DNA from: Pseudomonadota bacterium | GTDB taxonomy: Bacteria > Pseudomonadota > Alphaproteobacteria > Rhizobiales > Pleomorphomonadaceae | Reading direction: 5' to 3' | NCBI GenBank assembly: GCA_023436885.1 | Contig: JAEZHI010000006.1 | Span: 62,001-126,000, forward strand | Length of the DNA: 64,000 nt | Shown: positions 15,769 through 23,929 of the stretch, piece after piece | Layout: each line of letters starts with the position of its first letter | Position numbering within the stretch: the stretch's first letter is position 1 | Position numbers and translations under genes: made by a program | Notes under the pieces: generated by a model | Told to the model about the DNA's origin: nothing | The model's input: only the letters and a program-made list of their open reading frames with translations | The model's database searches: none

Positions 15769-16488
15769 TCAGCGGCCCGCTGCGGCCGCAGCGACCCGCG
15801 CCGCGCCCGACCGAATGGTCTCGACAATCGCCGATGCCGCCGCCTCGCCATCCCTATCCGCGATCGCGGTCACCACGAGACGATGGGCTGCACAGGAGGC
15901 GGCCTTTGCCTCCGGATTGTTGACAGGGGTCGTGATCGCAAAGGTAGCCGCAAGTGCTACCTCAATGAGCGCCGATGCCGTTCTGAAGAACGGATTGCCG
16001 CTGAGACGGGCGATGGTGAGGTGAAAATCGAGATCGGCGGCAGCGAAGGCAGCTGGAGAGGCATCTGGAGCCTGCATTCGGTCAACGATGTCATGAAGCA
16101 TCGCCACATCAGCATCCTTACGACGCTGGGCGGCAAGTGCCGCTGCAGCCGGTTCGAGAGCAAGACGGACGTCGGAAAGATGCGAGAGCAATTCGAGGCC
16201 GATGCCGCAATCGAGATGCCAGCGCAACATATCCGGATCGAGCAGGTTCCATTTCGCCCGCTCGACCACTCGCGTACCTACCCGAGTTTTCGGCTGGATA
16301 AGCCCTTTGGCTGCAAGGGTTTTCAGGGTTTCACGAAGCACGGTTCGCGAGACGCCGAAGCGCGTCATCAGTTCGGCGTCGGATGGCAGAAGCCCCCCCT
16401 CGGGTCGCCGCCCGCTAACGATTTCATGGGCTAGCTCCCGCACGATTTCATCTTGGCGCGAGCGCTTCACTACCATCCGTCGTGTCAT
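15769..16488 (-). CDS. FadR/GntR-family transcriptional regulator
   Basis: A 239-residue regulator. GAGGAG sits 5 nt before the ATG at 16488, ruling out the longer frame to 16605. The winged helix is at about residues 10-75 (RQDEIVRELAHEIVSGR, LPSDAELMTRFGVSRTVLRETLKTL, GLIQPKTRVGTRVV). The FCD ligand domain follows, with the metal-binding pattern D...H (DLDFHLTIARLSGN) and a later AHRLVVTAI His. FadR-type GntR proteins commonly sense sugar acids. It is convergent with the dehydratase (16 bp gap) and divergent from the epimerase, so control of both by a pentonate or keto-deoxy acid is likely. Confidence 0.92.
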   Translation of the reverse strand: MTRRMVVKRSRQDEIVRELAHEIVSGRRPEGGLLPSDAELMTRFGVSRTVLRETLKTLAAKGLIQPKTRVGTRVVERAKWNLLDPDMLRWHLDCGIGLELLSHLSDVRLALEPAAAALAAQRRKDADVAMLHDIVDRMQAPDASPAAFAAADLDFHLTIARLSGNPFFRTASALIEVALAATFAITTPVNNPEAKAASCAAHRLVVTAIADRDGEAAASAIVETIRSGAARVAAAAAGR

Positions 16489-16692
16489 GAAACTCCTCGC
16501 ATAACCGCCGGGCGTCCCTCGCGAATCACGACTGCGCGGCCGAGTGCAAGGTCTGGTGCGACTATGCCACAACCTGTGGGTCTTGGAACCCGGCCGAAAG
16601 GCCAAGAGCTAAAAAACCTTTTGTTTTTCGCGAACTTGAGCGAAATTGACTGGTATCGGCAAGGTTGCTCCGAGGGAGCATGGGAGAGAGGC

Positions 16693-17655
16693 ATGACACA
16701 TCCGGTTGAAAACTACATCACGCTCGATGGGGCGGATGGCCTCAAGGCGATTTTCAGCCCCGCTGGCGCGCAATTGGTCGCGCTTTACATTCCGACAAGC
16801 TCTGGTGGGCCGGTGCAAACGGTCATTGGATCGCCCGGTCGGCTCAATGCGCCGGACGGGGATGGTTGGGCCGGGGCGATCTGCGGCCGCTTCGCAAACC
16901 GGATAGCCGGTGCCAGCTTTTCGCTCGACGGCGTGACCTACCGTCTGCCGGCCAACGAGGGTGGCAAGCAGTTGCACGGAGGTGCCGACGGTTTCGGACA
17001 CCTGATCTGGAAAGAGGAAAAATCGAGCGGCGAAGTGGTCTTTCATCTCGATTCGCCTGATGGTGACATGGGCTACCCGGGAGTGCTGGCCGTGAAAGCG
17101 GCCTATGGCCTTAAAGGCCACACGCTCTATCTTGAGATGACGGCGACCACGACCAAGCCGACTGTGGTCAACCTGACGCACCACGTCTATTGGAACCTGC
17201 TGGGCAAGGGCGATATTCTTGGCCATCTCCTGCAGATTCCGGCGAGCCGCTACACACCGGTGAATGCCGATCTCATCCCTGTCGGTCCGTTGGCCGAGGT
17301 GGCGGGTACCCGCTTCGACTTCCGCGACAAGCGTCCGATTGCCGGTCCCTATGACCATAACTTCGTTCTCGACGCTGGACGCGGTGACCTGCACCTCGGC
17401 GCTCGCGCCATCGAGCCGCTGACCGGCCGCACGCTGGAAGTCTGGACCACCGAGCCGGCTATCCAGCTCTATACCGGTGAGCATTTCACGCCAGCCATCA
17501 AGGCTCCTTTCTCCGAGCAGCTGAAGAACGCCGGCTTTGCCTTGGAGCCGCAAACCTTCCCCAACGCTCCCAACGAGCCCAGCTATCCGAGTTCGGTACT
17601 GCGCCCCGGTGAAACCTATCGTCATCGCATCGAGTGGCGTTTCTCGGGATTCTAG
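16693..17655 (+). CDS. galM: aldose 1-epimerase (mutarotase)
   Basis: A 320-residue GalM-type protein; GGGAGAGAG precedes the ATG at 16693. Family motifs are GRFANRIAGASFSLDG (sugar-binding Arg), NEGGKQLHGGADGF (HGG), VVNLTHHVYWNL (catalytic HxYWNL type), PIAGPYDHNFVL (Asp) and TTEPAIQLYTGEHF with a catalytic Glu region near ALEPQTFPNAPN. It interconverts alpha and beta sugar anomers before oxidation. Context is divergent from the GntR gene and 1 kb from the lactonase/dehydratase pair. A strong hairpin terminator follows. Confidence 0.93.
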   Translation: MTHPVENYITLDGADGLKAIFSPAGAQLVALYIPTSSGGPVQTVIGSPGRLNAPDGDGWAGAICGRFANRIAGASFSLDGVTYRLPANEGGKQLHGGADGFGHLIWKEEKSSGEVVFHLDSPDGDMGYPGVLAVKAAYGLKGHTLYLEMTATTTKPTVVNLTHHVYWNLLGKGDILGHLLQIPASRYTPVNADLIPVGPLAEVAGTRFDFRDKRPIAGPYDHNFVLDAGRGDLHLGARAIEPLTGRTLEVWTTEPAIQLYTGEHFTPAIKAPFSEQLKNAGFALEPQTFPNAPNEPSYPSSVLRPGETYRHRIEWRFSGF

Positions 17656-17674
17656 GCTGCGTAGCTCAAAATAA

Positions 17675-17705
17675 GAAGGCCGCACTCCGTTAGGGTGCGG
17701 CCTTC
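17675..17705. terminator. bidirectional terminator between galM and the YceI gene
   Basis: GAAGGCCGCAC (17675-17685) and GTGCGGCCTTC (17695-17705) form an 11-bp stem. It lies 20 bp after the galM stop and 29 bp after the end of the convergent YceI gene. Confidence 0.8.
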
Positions 17706-17733
17706 TATATGGACGAGAGTCGCGGGCTTTTCG

Positions 17734-18357
17734 CTAACTGCCGGCGCGCAGACGATGACCATCGACAGCGAGGTCGAAGACCACGTCGTCCGAATAGAAC
17801 GGCCGGCCAATGCTCATGCCGAAGGCCGAGCGCGCCACACGCCCGACGACGTGAAACACAGGTCGGCCGTCGGTGTGACCAGTCAGCGTGACGGTGAAAT
17901 GCTCGGCCAGCGTCTGTCCCTTCAGCGTCAGAAGACCGTCCACCTCGGCGGTGGTCTCCGATGTCCGGCGCACCGCAGTCGATGCAAAGTGGATGGTTGG
18001 ATGGTTTGCCGCATCGAATACCGTCGACGACCGAAGCAGGCTGTCGAGCGGCGTCACCCCGGTGGTGACCGACCCCGGCACGACCGAGAAAGTCACTGAT
18101 GATCGCTCGGCATGCACGGGATCCAGGTCGAAGGTTCCCGAAAAGCTCCGGAAGCTGCCATGCACGGTCGGGACGAGCCCCCCTGAGATCGAGAAGGTAA
18201 CGCTCGATCGCTCGCCAACGCTGTAGCGGCCGGCAAGGTCGTCGAAGCTCGCGGCAGCCGCCGGAACCGCTTTGAGCAGGAATGGTAAAAGGCACAGGGT
18301 GGCAAGGCGCCGCCGGAAGCGGCTTGGGACGTGATCAGGCGTTAGGGTGTGTCGCAT
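17734..18357 (-). CDS. YceI-family periplasmic protein
   Basis: A 207-residue protein with an Arg-rich N-terminus and signal peptide (LATLCLLPFLLKAVPAAAA). The mature part has the YceI lipocalin-like pattern: RYSVGERSSVTFSI, VHGSFRSFSGTFDLD, a central VFDAANHPTIHFAS (FDxxxxPxIxF hallmark), LTLKGQTLAEHFTVTL (LTLxGxT) and SAFGMSIGRPFYSDDV. YceI proteins bind polyisoprenoid-like lipids in the periplasm and are often base- or stress-induced. It is isolated by terminators on both sides and is probably unrelated to the sugar genes. Confidence 0.9.
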   Translation of the reverse strand: MRHTLTPDHVPSRFRRRLATLCLLPFLLKAVPAAAASFDDLAGRYSVGERSSVTFSISGGLVPTVHGSFRSFSGTFDLDPVHAERSSVTFSVVPGSVTTGVTPLDSLLRSSTVFDAANHPTIHFASTAVRRTSETTAEVDGLLTLKGQTLAEHFTVTLTGHTDGRPVFHVVGRVARSAFGMSIGRPFYSDDVVFDLAVDGHRLRAGS

Positions 18358-18483
18358 CGGCTGTACTCCGGGGCGGCATGCCCCAGCCTCAACAACACCG
18401 CGTCGTGGCGTTTATTCCCGCTGTCTCGACAATCCAATCGGATCGCCGATGGCAACCCGTCGCGAGGCGATTGGACCGACAAC

Positions 18484-18511
18484 AAAAAAGCCGGGACCCG
18501 AAGGCCCCGGC
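18484..18511 (-). terminator. Rho-independent terminator of the ggu operon
   Basis: Minus strand: GAGCCGGGGCC, loop, GGTCCCGGCTTTTTTG. The stem GCCGGG/CCCGGC is followed by six T (18489-18484). It lies just after the gguB stop at 18539. Confidence 0.85.
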
Positions 18512-18538
18512 TCGTCAATGGAACGGCTGAAGAAGAAC

Positions 18539-19741
18539 TCAGCCCTTCTGCTTGTTGTAGAGGTCGAAGACGACGGCGGCGAGCAGCACAGCGCCCTTGA
18601 CCATCTGCTGGAAGTCGATGCCGAGGCCCATGATCGACATGCCGTTGTTCAGCACGCCCATGATGAAGGCGCCGACCACCGCGCCGGTGATCTTGCCGAC
18701 GCCACCGGTCGTCGACGCGCCGCCGATGAAGCAGGCGGCGATGACGTCGAGTTCGAAGCCGTTACCGGCCTTCGGGGTCGACGAGTTGAGGCGGGCAGCA
18801 ACGATCAGACCTGCGAAGCCGGCGAGAACACCCATGTTGATGAAGGTGTAGAAGCTCAGCCGGTCGGTGTTGATGCCGGACAGCCGCGTCGCCTTCTCAT
18901 TCCCACCCAGTGCGTAAATGCGACGCCCGATGGTCGTGCGGGTGGTGACGAAAGTGTAGATGGCGATCAGCACGCCCATGATCACCAGGATGTTCGGGAA
19001 ACCCTTGTAGGTGCTGAGCTGATAGCCGAGGGCGAGCATCACGGCGACGAGGATGACATTCTGGATGACGAAGAACGCGAAGGGTTCTACTTCAATGCCA
19101 TGCGACTCGTTGACCTTGCGGCTGCGCCAGGACAGGAACACCAGGAGCGCCGGGATCGCGATCGTCAGAATGATCGAAGTGGAGTGCAGCCCCATCGCGC
19201 TCATGTCGAACAGGTCGGGCAGGAAGCCGGTGGAGAGCTTCTGGAATTCCACGGGGAACGGGCCGATGTTCATGCCCCCGAGCAGCCAGAGCGTCAGGCC
19301 ACGGAAGATCAACATGCCGGCCAGGGTGACGATGAACGCCGGAATGTGGTGATAGGCGACCCAGTAGCCCTGCGCCGCGCCGATGGCGCCACCCAGGATC
19401 AGGCAGACGAGCGACGTCGTCCACGGGTCGATCTTGTAATTGACCATCATCACTGCCGCCACGGCGCCGATGATGGCGACGATCGAGCCGACGGAAAGGT
19501 CGATGTGGCCGGCCACGATGACCAGCAACATGCCGAGCGCCATGATGACGACGAAGGAGTTCTGCAGCACGAGGTTGGTCAGGTTGACCGGACGGAACAG
19601 CACGCCACCGGTGATGATCTGGAACAGCACCATGATCACCACGAGAGCGATCAGAATGCCGTATTCGCGCATATTCTGCCGGAGGAAGACGGCAAGCGAC
19701 GGCGAGGCCGTCTGGGTGGCTTCGTTGGGCGTATTCATCAA
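18539..19741 (-). CDS. gguB: multiple-sugar ABC transporter permease GguB
   Basis: A 400-residue permease of the ribose/xylose (XylH) group. After a cytoplasmic N-terminus come about ten hydrophobic segments. VAGHIDLSVGSIVAI (the family's HIDLSVG phrase) is at about residues 79-93, SRKVNESHGIEVE is a cytoplasmic loop, and NEKATRLSGINTDR is the conserved coupling loop. The C-terminus has IGGASTTGGVGKITGAVVGAFIMGVLNNGM. The start ATG overlaps the gguA stop (19738-19741). With GguA and ChvE it forms the transporter that imports several pentoses and hexoses in rhizobia and Agrobacterium. Confidence 0.95.
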   Translation of the reverse strand: MMNTPNEATQTASPSLAVFLRQNMREYGILIALVVIMVLFQIITGGVLFRPVNLTNLVLQNSFVVIMALGMLLVIVAGHIDLSVGSIVAIIGAVAAVMMVNYKIDPWTTSLVCLILGGAIGAAQGYWVAYHHIPAFIVTLAGMLIFRGLTLWLLGGMNIGPFPVEFQKLSTGFLPDLFDMSAMGLHSTSIILTIAIPALLVFLSWRSRKVNESHGIEVEPFAFFVIQNVILVAVMLALGYQLSTYKGFPNILVIMGVLIAIYTFVTTRTTIGRRIYALGGNEKATRLSGINTDRLSFYTFINMGVLAGFAGLIVAARLNSSTPKAGNGFELDVIAACFIGGASTTGGVGKITGAVVGAFIMGVLNNGMSIMGLGIDFQQMVKGAVLLAAVVFDLYNKQKG

Positions 19742-21276
19742 ACCTTCTCCCCCGAGCGCATGATGGCGCCCATGATGTTTTCCTGGCTAGCCTCGGCGAC
19801 GGGCATCTCGGCCACGATCGCGCCTTCGTTCATGACGTAGATGCGGTCGCAGGTTCCGAGCAGTTCCGGCATTTCCGAGGAGATGAAGATGACCGCCTTG
19901 CCGGCGGCGACGAGGTCGTTGACGATGGCGTAGATTTCGTATTTGGCGCCGACGTCGATGCCGCGCGTCGGCTCGTCGAGGATCAGCACGTCCGGATTGG
20001 TGAACAGCCACTTGGCCAGCACCACCTTCTGCTGATTGCCACCCGAGAGGTTGACGACATCCTGGTAGATGCTGGGTGTGCGGATGCGGAGCTTCTGGCG
20101 ATACTCGTTGGCAACCTTGCGTTCGACATGCTCGTCGATGACGAAGTTCTTCGAGATGCCCTTGTGGTTGGCCAGCGTGGTATTGTGCATCACGTTGTTG
20201 ATCAGCACGAGGCCTAGCTGCTTGCGGTCCTCAGTGACGTAGGCGAGGCCCGACTTGATCGCCCGCTCGACGGTGGAGACGTCGGCCGGCTTGCCGTTGA
20301 TCAGCACGTCGCCCGAGATCTTCTGGCCATAGGAACGGCCGAACACGCTCATGGCGAACTCGGTGCGGCCGGCGCCCATCAGGCCGGCGATACCCACCAC
20401 TTCGCCGCGCTTGACGTTGAGGTTGATGCCGTTCGAGATCTTTCGGTCGCCGTGGATCGGGTGATAGGCCGTCCAGTTACGCACCTCGAAGATGGTCTCG
20501 CCAAGCTTCGACACGCGCTTGGGGAAGCGGTCGGAGAGCTCGCGACCAACCATGCCGCGGATGATGCGCGCCTCGGAGATCTTCTCGACATGACAGTCGA
20601 GCGTCTCGACGGTGGCGCCATCGCGCAGCACGGTGATCTTGTCCGCGACGCGGGAGATCTCGTTGAGCTTGTGCGAGATGATGATCGAGGTCAGGCCCTG
20701 TTTCTTGAACTCGAGCAGGAGGTCGAGGAGGGCGTTGGAGTCGCTTTCGTTGAGCGAAGCGGTGGGCTCGTCGAGGATGAGCAGCTTCACCTTCTTGGAC
20801 AGCGCCTTGGCGATTTCCACGAGCTGCTGCTTGCCGACGCCGATGTTGGTGATGAGCGTCGACGGGTTTTCCTTGAGGCCGACCTTGGCGAGCAACTCAG
20901 TGGTGCGGCGCGTCGCCGCAGCCCAGTTGATGACGCCGCCCTTGGCGACCTCGTTACCCAGGAAAATGTTCTCGGAGATCGACAGCATCGGGATCAGCGC
21001 GAGTTCCTGGTGAATGATGATGATACCTTCTTCCTCGGTATCCTTGATCGAACCGAACTTCTTCAGTTCGCCCTTGTAGTAGATCTCGCCGTCATAGGTG
21101 CCGTGGGGATAGACGCCGCTCAGCACCTTCATCAGCGTCGACTTGCCGGCGCCGTTCTCGCCGCAGAGCGCGTGGATTTCGCCTTCCTCAACGGAAAAGC
21201 TGACGTCGCGCAACGCCATGACGCCTGGAAACGTCTTGGTGATGTTGCGCATCTCGAGGATCACGTTCGTGCTCAC
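19738..21276 (-). CDS. gguA: multiple-sugar ABC transporter ATPase GguA
   Basis: A 512-residue tandem ABC ATPase of the MmsA/XylG type. The first domain has Walker A GENGAGKST (about residues 38-46), signature-like GVGKQQLVEIAKAL and Walker B LLILDEPTASL. The second domain has a degenerate P-loop (GLMGAGRTE), the normal signature LSGGNQQKVVLAKWL and LILDEPTRGIDVG, as is usual in this family. The start is a GTG (21276) preceded by AAGGAG. It is separated from chvE by 163 bp containing a GC-rich hairpin and coupled to gguB by a 4-bp overlap. Confidence 0.96.
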   Translation of the reverse strand: MSTNVILEMRNITKTFPGVMALRDVSFSVEEGEIHALCGENGAGKSTLMKVLSGVYPHGTYDGEIYYKGELKKFGSIKDTEEEGIIIIHQELALIPMLSISENIFLGNEVAKGGVINWAAATRRTTELLAKVGLKENPSTLITNIGVGKQQLVEIAKALSKKVKLLILDEPTASLNESDSNALLDLLLEFKKQGLTSIIISHKLNEISRVADKITVLRDGATVETLDCHVEKISEARIIRGMVGRELSDRFPKRVSKLGETIFEVRNWTAYHPIHGDRKISNGINLNVKRGEVVGIAGLMGAGRTEFAMSVFGRSYGQKISGDVLINGKPADVSTVERAIKSGLAYVTEDRKQLGLVLINNVMHNTTLANHKGISKNFVIDEHVERKVANEYRQKLRIRTPSIYQDVVNLSGGNQQKVVLAKWLFTNPDVLILDEPTRGIDVGAKYEIYAIVNDLVAAGKAVIFISSEMPELLGTCDRIYVMNEGAIVAEMPVAEASQENIMGAIMRSGEKV

Positions 21277-21392
21277 GCGAGGCTCCTTTGTCCGCCGATC
21301 TCCGATGGGCGACTGGCAGAATAGTCTTGTTGTTGGTGTATTGCCGCTAGGACACCCTAAGGTGACCGATCCGCGCAGCGGACAGATTGAAG

Positions 21393-21420
21393 ACCGCGCG
21401 GGAAACTGGCCCCCGCGCGG
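21393..21420 (-). terminator. intercistronic hairpin between chvE and gguA
   Basis: CCGCGCGGG (21393-21401) and CCCGCGCGG (21412-21420) form a 9-bp stem about 20 bp after the chvE stop. It has no T run on the minus strand (TCTTC follows), so it probably attenuates and stabilises chvE mRNA rather than ending it. This would give more binding protein than ATPase and permease. Confidence 0.55.
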
Positions 21421-21439
21421 AATGGTTGTTAGCTGAAGA

Positions 21440-22504
21440 TTACTTCAGCTGATCTTCCTTGTAGTAACCAGACTTGATCACCACGTCCATGTAGTTGTCC
21501 TTGGTCACCAGGACCGGCTTCAGCAGGAAGGACGGAACAACCTTCACGCCGTTGTCGTAGGTCTTGGTGTCGTTGACTTCCACTTCCTTGCCTTCGAGAG
21601 CCTGCGAGACCATCTTCACGGTCTGCTTGGCGAGCTCGCGGGTGTCCTTGAAGATCGTCGAATACTGCTCGCCGGCGACAATCGCCTTGACCGACGGGAG
21701 TTCGGCGTCCTGGCCGGAAACGTACGGCATCGCGGTGCCCTGGGTGCCGTAGCCGACGCCCTTGAGCGAGGAGATGATGCCGATCGAGATGCCGTCATAC
21801 GGCGAGAGAACGGCGTCAACGTGCTTGTCGGTGTAGTTGGCCGACAGGATGTTGTCCATGCGGGCCTGGGCGGTGGCGCCGTCCCAACGCATCGTGGCAA
21901 CCTGAGCGAACTCAGTCTGCTTCGACTGCACGACGAGCTTGCCGCTGTCGATGTACGGCTTCAGGACGCTCATGGCGCCATTGAAGAAGAACGTCGCGTT
22001 GTTGTCGTCAGGCGAGCCGGCGAACAGTTCGATGTTGAACGGGCCCTTGCCGTCCTTGAGGCCGAGCGGTGTCACGAGCGACGAGGCCTGGAGCACGCCG
22101 ACCTGGAAGTTGTCGAAGGTCGAATAGTAGTCGACGTTCGGCGAGTTGCGGATCAGACGGTCGTACGCAAACACCTTGACGCCAGCTTCGTGGGCCTTGG
22201 CCAGGATGTCCGTCAGGGTCGTGCCGTCGATCGAGGCGATGACGAGGACCTTGACGCCCTTGGTCACCATGTTTTCGATCTGGTTCAACTGGTTCGGAAT
22301 ATCGTCTTCAGCGTACTGAAGGTCGGTCTCGAAGCCGGCGGCCTTGAACTGATCGACCATGCTATGGCCGTCGGAAATCCAGCGCGACGAAGACTGCGTC
22401 GGCATGGCAATGCCAACCTTGCCCTTGTCGGCGGCGTAGGACGCGGTGGCCATGGCGGAAACGCCGATCACGAGCGTGGCTGCCAGAATCTTGGTAAGCT
22501 TCAT
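21440..22504 (-). CDS. chvE: multiple-sugar-binding periplasmic protein ChvE
   Basis: A 354-residue periplasmic binding protein. GGGGGAGAG sits just before the ATG at 22504, and the next 24 residues are a clean signal peptide (ending ATASYA). The mature protein closely follows Agrobacterium ChvE: KGKVGIAMPTQSSSRWISDG, DDIPNQLNQIENMV, ASIDGTTLTDILAKA, FAGSPDDNNATFF, LSPYDGISIGIISSLKG, SGQDAELPSVKAI and YYKEDQLK at the end. ChvE binds arabinose, xylose, glucose and other sugars. In Agrobacterium it also contacts the VirA sensor; no vir genes are seen here. It is the first gene of chvE-gguA-gguB and is preceded by a 1.4 kb gap. Confidence 0.97.
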   Translation of the reverse strand: MKLTKILAATLVIGVSAMATASYAADKGKVGIAMPTQSSSRWISDGHSMVDQFKAAGFETDLQYAEDDIPNQLNQIENMVTKGVKVLVIASIDGTTLTDILAKAHEAGVKVFAYDRLIRNSPNVDYYSTFDNFQVGVLQASSLVTPLGLKDGKGPFNIELFAGSPDDNNATFFFNGAMSVLKPYIDSGKLVVQSKQTEFAQVATMRWDGATAQARMDNILSANYTDKHVDAVLSPYDGISIGIISSLKGVGYGTQGTAMPYVSGQDAELPSVKAIVAGEQYSTIFKDTRELAKQTVKMVSQALEGKEVEVNDTKTYDNGVKVVPSFLLKPVLVTKDNYMDVVIKSGYYKEDQLK

Positions 22505-23929
22505 TCTCTCCCCCTTCAATCCCGCAAGGTGGCAACCTGCCACTTACCTTTGGGAATTCCGTGTGAGTTGACGACCAAATTCGTCAGGTGCTTGTCGCCC
22601 CTGACGTCCTCATAAAGCAGGAAGGTCCCGCCTTATTCCCTGTTTGGATCAGGCGCATTGCCGCCGGATCCGCTCCTCCCGTCGACGTTGGCTCACGCCA
22701 TGTGACGGAAAGACCTCCGTTATGCCGAAGACAGCCTTGAAACCACCTCCGACAAGCTGCCCTGATTAGGTCAGCGATCCCTTTTGCCCCGGAGTTCTCC
22801 GGGAGTTCGCAGCCGGCGGCTGCCCGATGGGCATTCCATGCCTTCTGCTTTACGCTCGGCAGTTTCACCGAAACCACCCCGCTGTCCAGACCTTCTCCAT
22901 TCCTACCATCGACTAATGCGATGTTTGCCGGAAATGGCCGGCCCGCATTTGTCTTCGGGCCGGCAAAGTCAAGAACCGCTGTCAGAGAGAAGGAACGGGA
23001 AGAGGAAAATCCTCCCGCCTTGCTGTCCTGACCCTGGGGCGTGATGACATCTTTGTCCGTGGACGAAATGCCTTGCCTAAGGTGATATGTTTCCATCTCG
23101 CCGGGACGGTGCGCCACTAACACCGCCTCAGCCTCGGCTTCAAACCGCGCACTGATGCAGGCGTTACGTTCGCAACTCCCTGTCATGCCTGATTTTTCCC
23201 CCAAAACAGCCGCAATGTCCGGTCCTCTTCCCAGGCGCCGGTTCGACTTTACGTAATAGTTTAGCCAAGCGCTCCCCACTCTGCAAGCCCCGCTTTTATC
23301 CGTGCAATCCCTTGCATTTTGGGGTTAGGGGAATAGCGTGCTCGCCTAACATATCGTATTTAAAAGGGAAAATCAGACTTTAGGAGAATTTTGAGCGATT
23401 TTCAAAGAGACGGCAATTATAATTTCGAATATCGAACAAAATTTTTATAGGTAAAATACAAAAACACAACTTAAAAAAGAAAATAAACATAAGAAAGTAT
23501 CTTTAGGATGTATATTTTGCGGTCCGTGTCCCGTGCTATTCGCTCCGAGGCCTTTGGATCGCCTATACTGGTTAGCCTGCGGATACGCTTCCATTGCGAA
23601 ATCAATGACAGAATAGTCCATGTTTTGATGAACGTTTCGGTCGGCTCAGAATTCCGAAAACGTTGGCAGAGCCCCGATCCTCCTGGTACCGGCTTGAAAA
23701 GGGGACCTAGCCCACTGTTCGAGAATGGAGTCGATGCGCTTTGCGGATCAAGCACGGCATGCTGCATCGAATGCAAATGCCCTACCGAGGATTGATTTTC
23801 TCAAATCTCTGAGAGCAAGCAAAATGTGATCTGTCGCGCGGTCCGCGACGCGGCAAATGAGGCAAAAGGGAATGAATCCCGACGCTCGGCATGAGCGAGA
23901 CTCAATGAACTACCGATATGTAGCTAAAA
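22505..23929. other. 1.4-kb region without a convincing gene, including an AT-rich stretch
   Basis: The region upstream of chvE holds no frame I can support. An open frame at 22584-23279 (minus) has no family similarity and no ribosome site. Visible structure includes an 8-bp GC hairpin at 22937-22964 (GCCGGCCC/GGGCCGGC) and a short palindrome CCCGGAG/CTCCGGG near 22788-22804. About 23340-23520 is strikingly AT-rich (runs such as AAAATTTTTATAG and AAAAAAGAAAATAAA) against a GC-rich background. It could be a regulatory region for chvE, a site for an AT-binding protein such as MucR/Ros, or a gene remnant. No RNA family is recognised. Confidence 0.6.

Noticed and set aside
18347..19840. 497-residue frame (plus) across gguB
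   Set aside because: Shadow of a GC-rich permease gene; composition is extremely charged and without family motifs.
22584..23279. 231-residue open frame (minus) upstream of chvE
   Set aside because: No family resemblance, no ribosome site at the start and codon use that looks random; kept as part of the gene-free region.
23471..23776. Small frames in the AT-rich gap, possible transposase remnant
   Set aside because: Neither strand shows transposase motifs, terminal repeats or target duplications.
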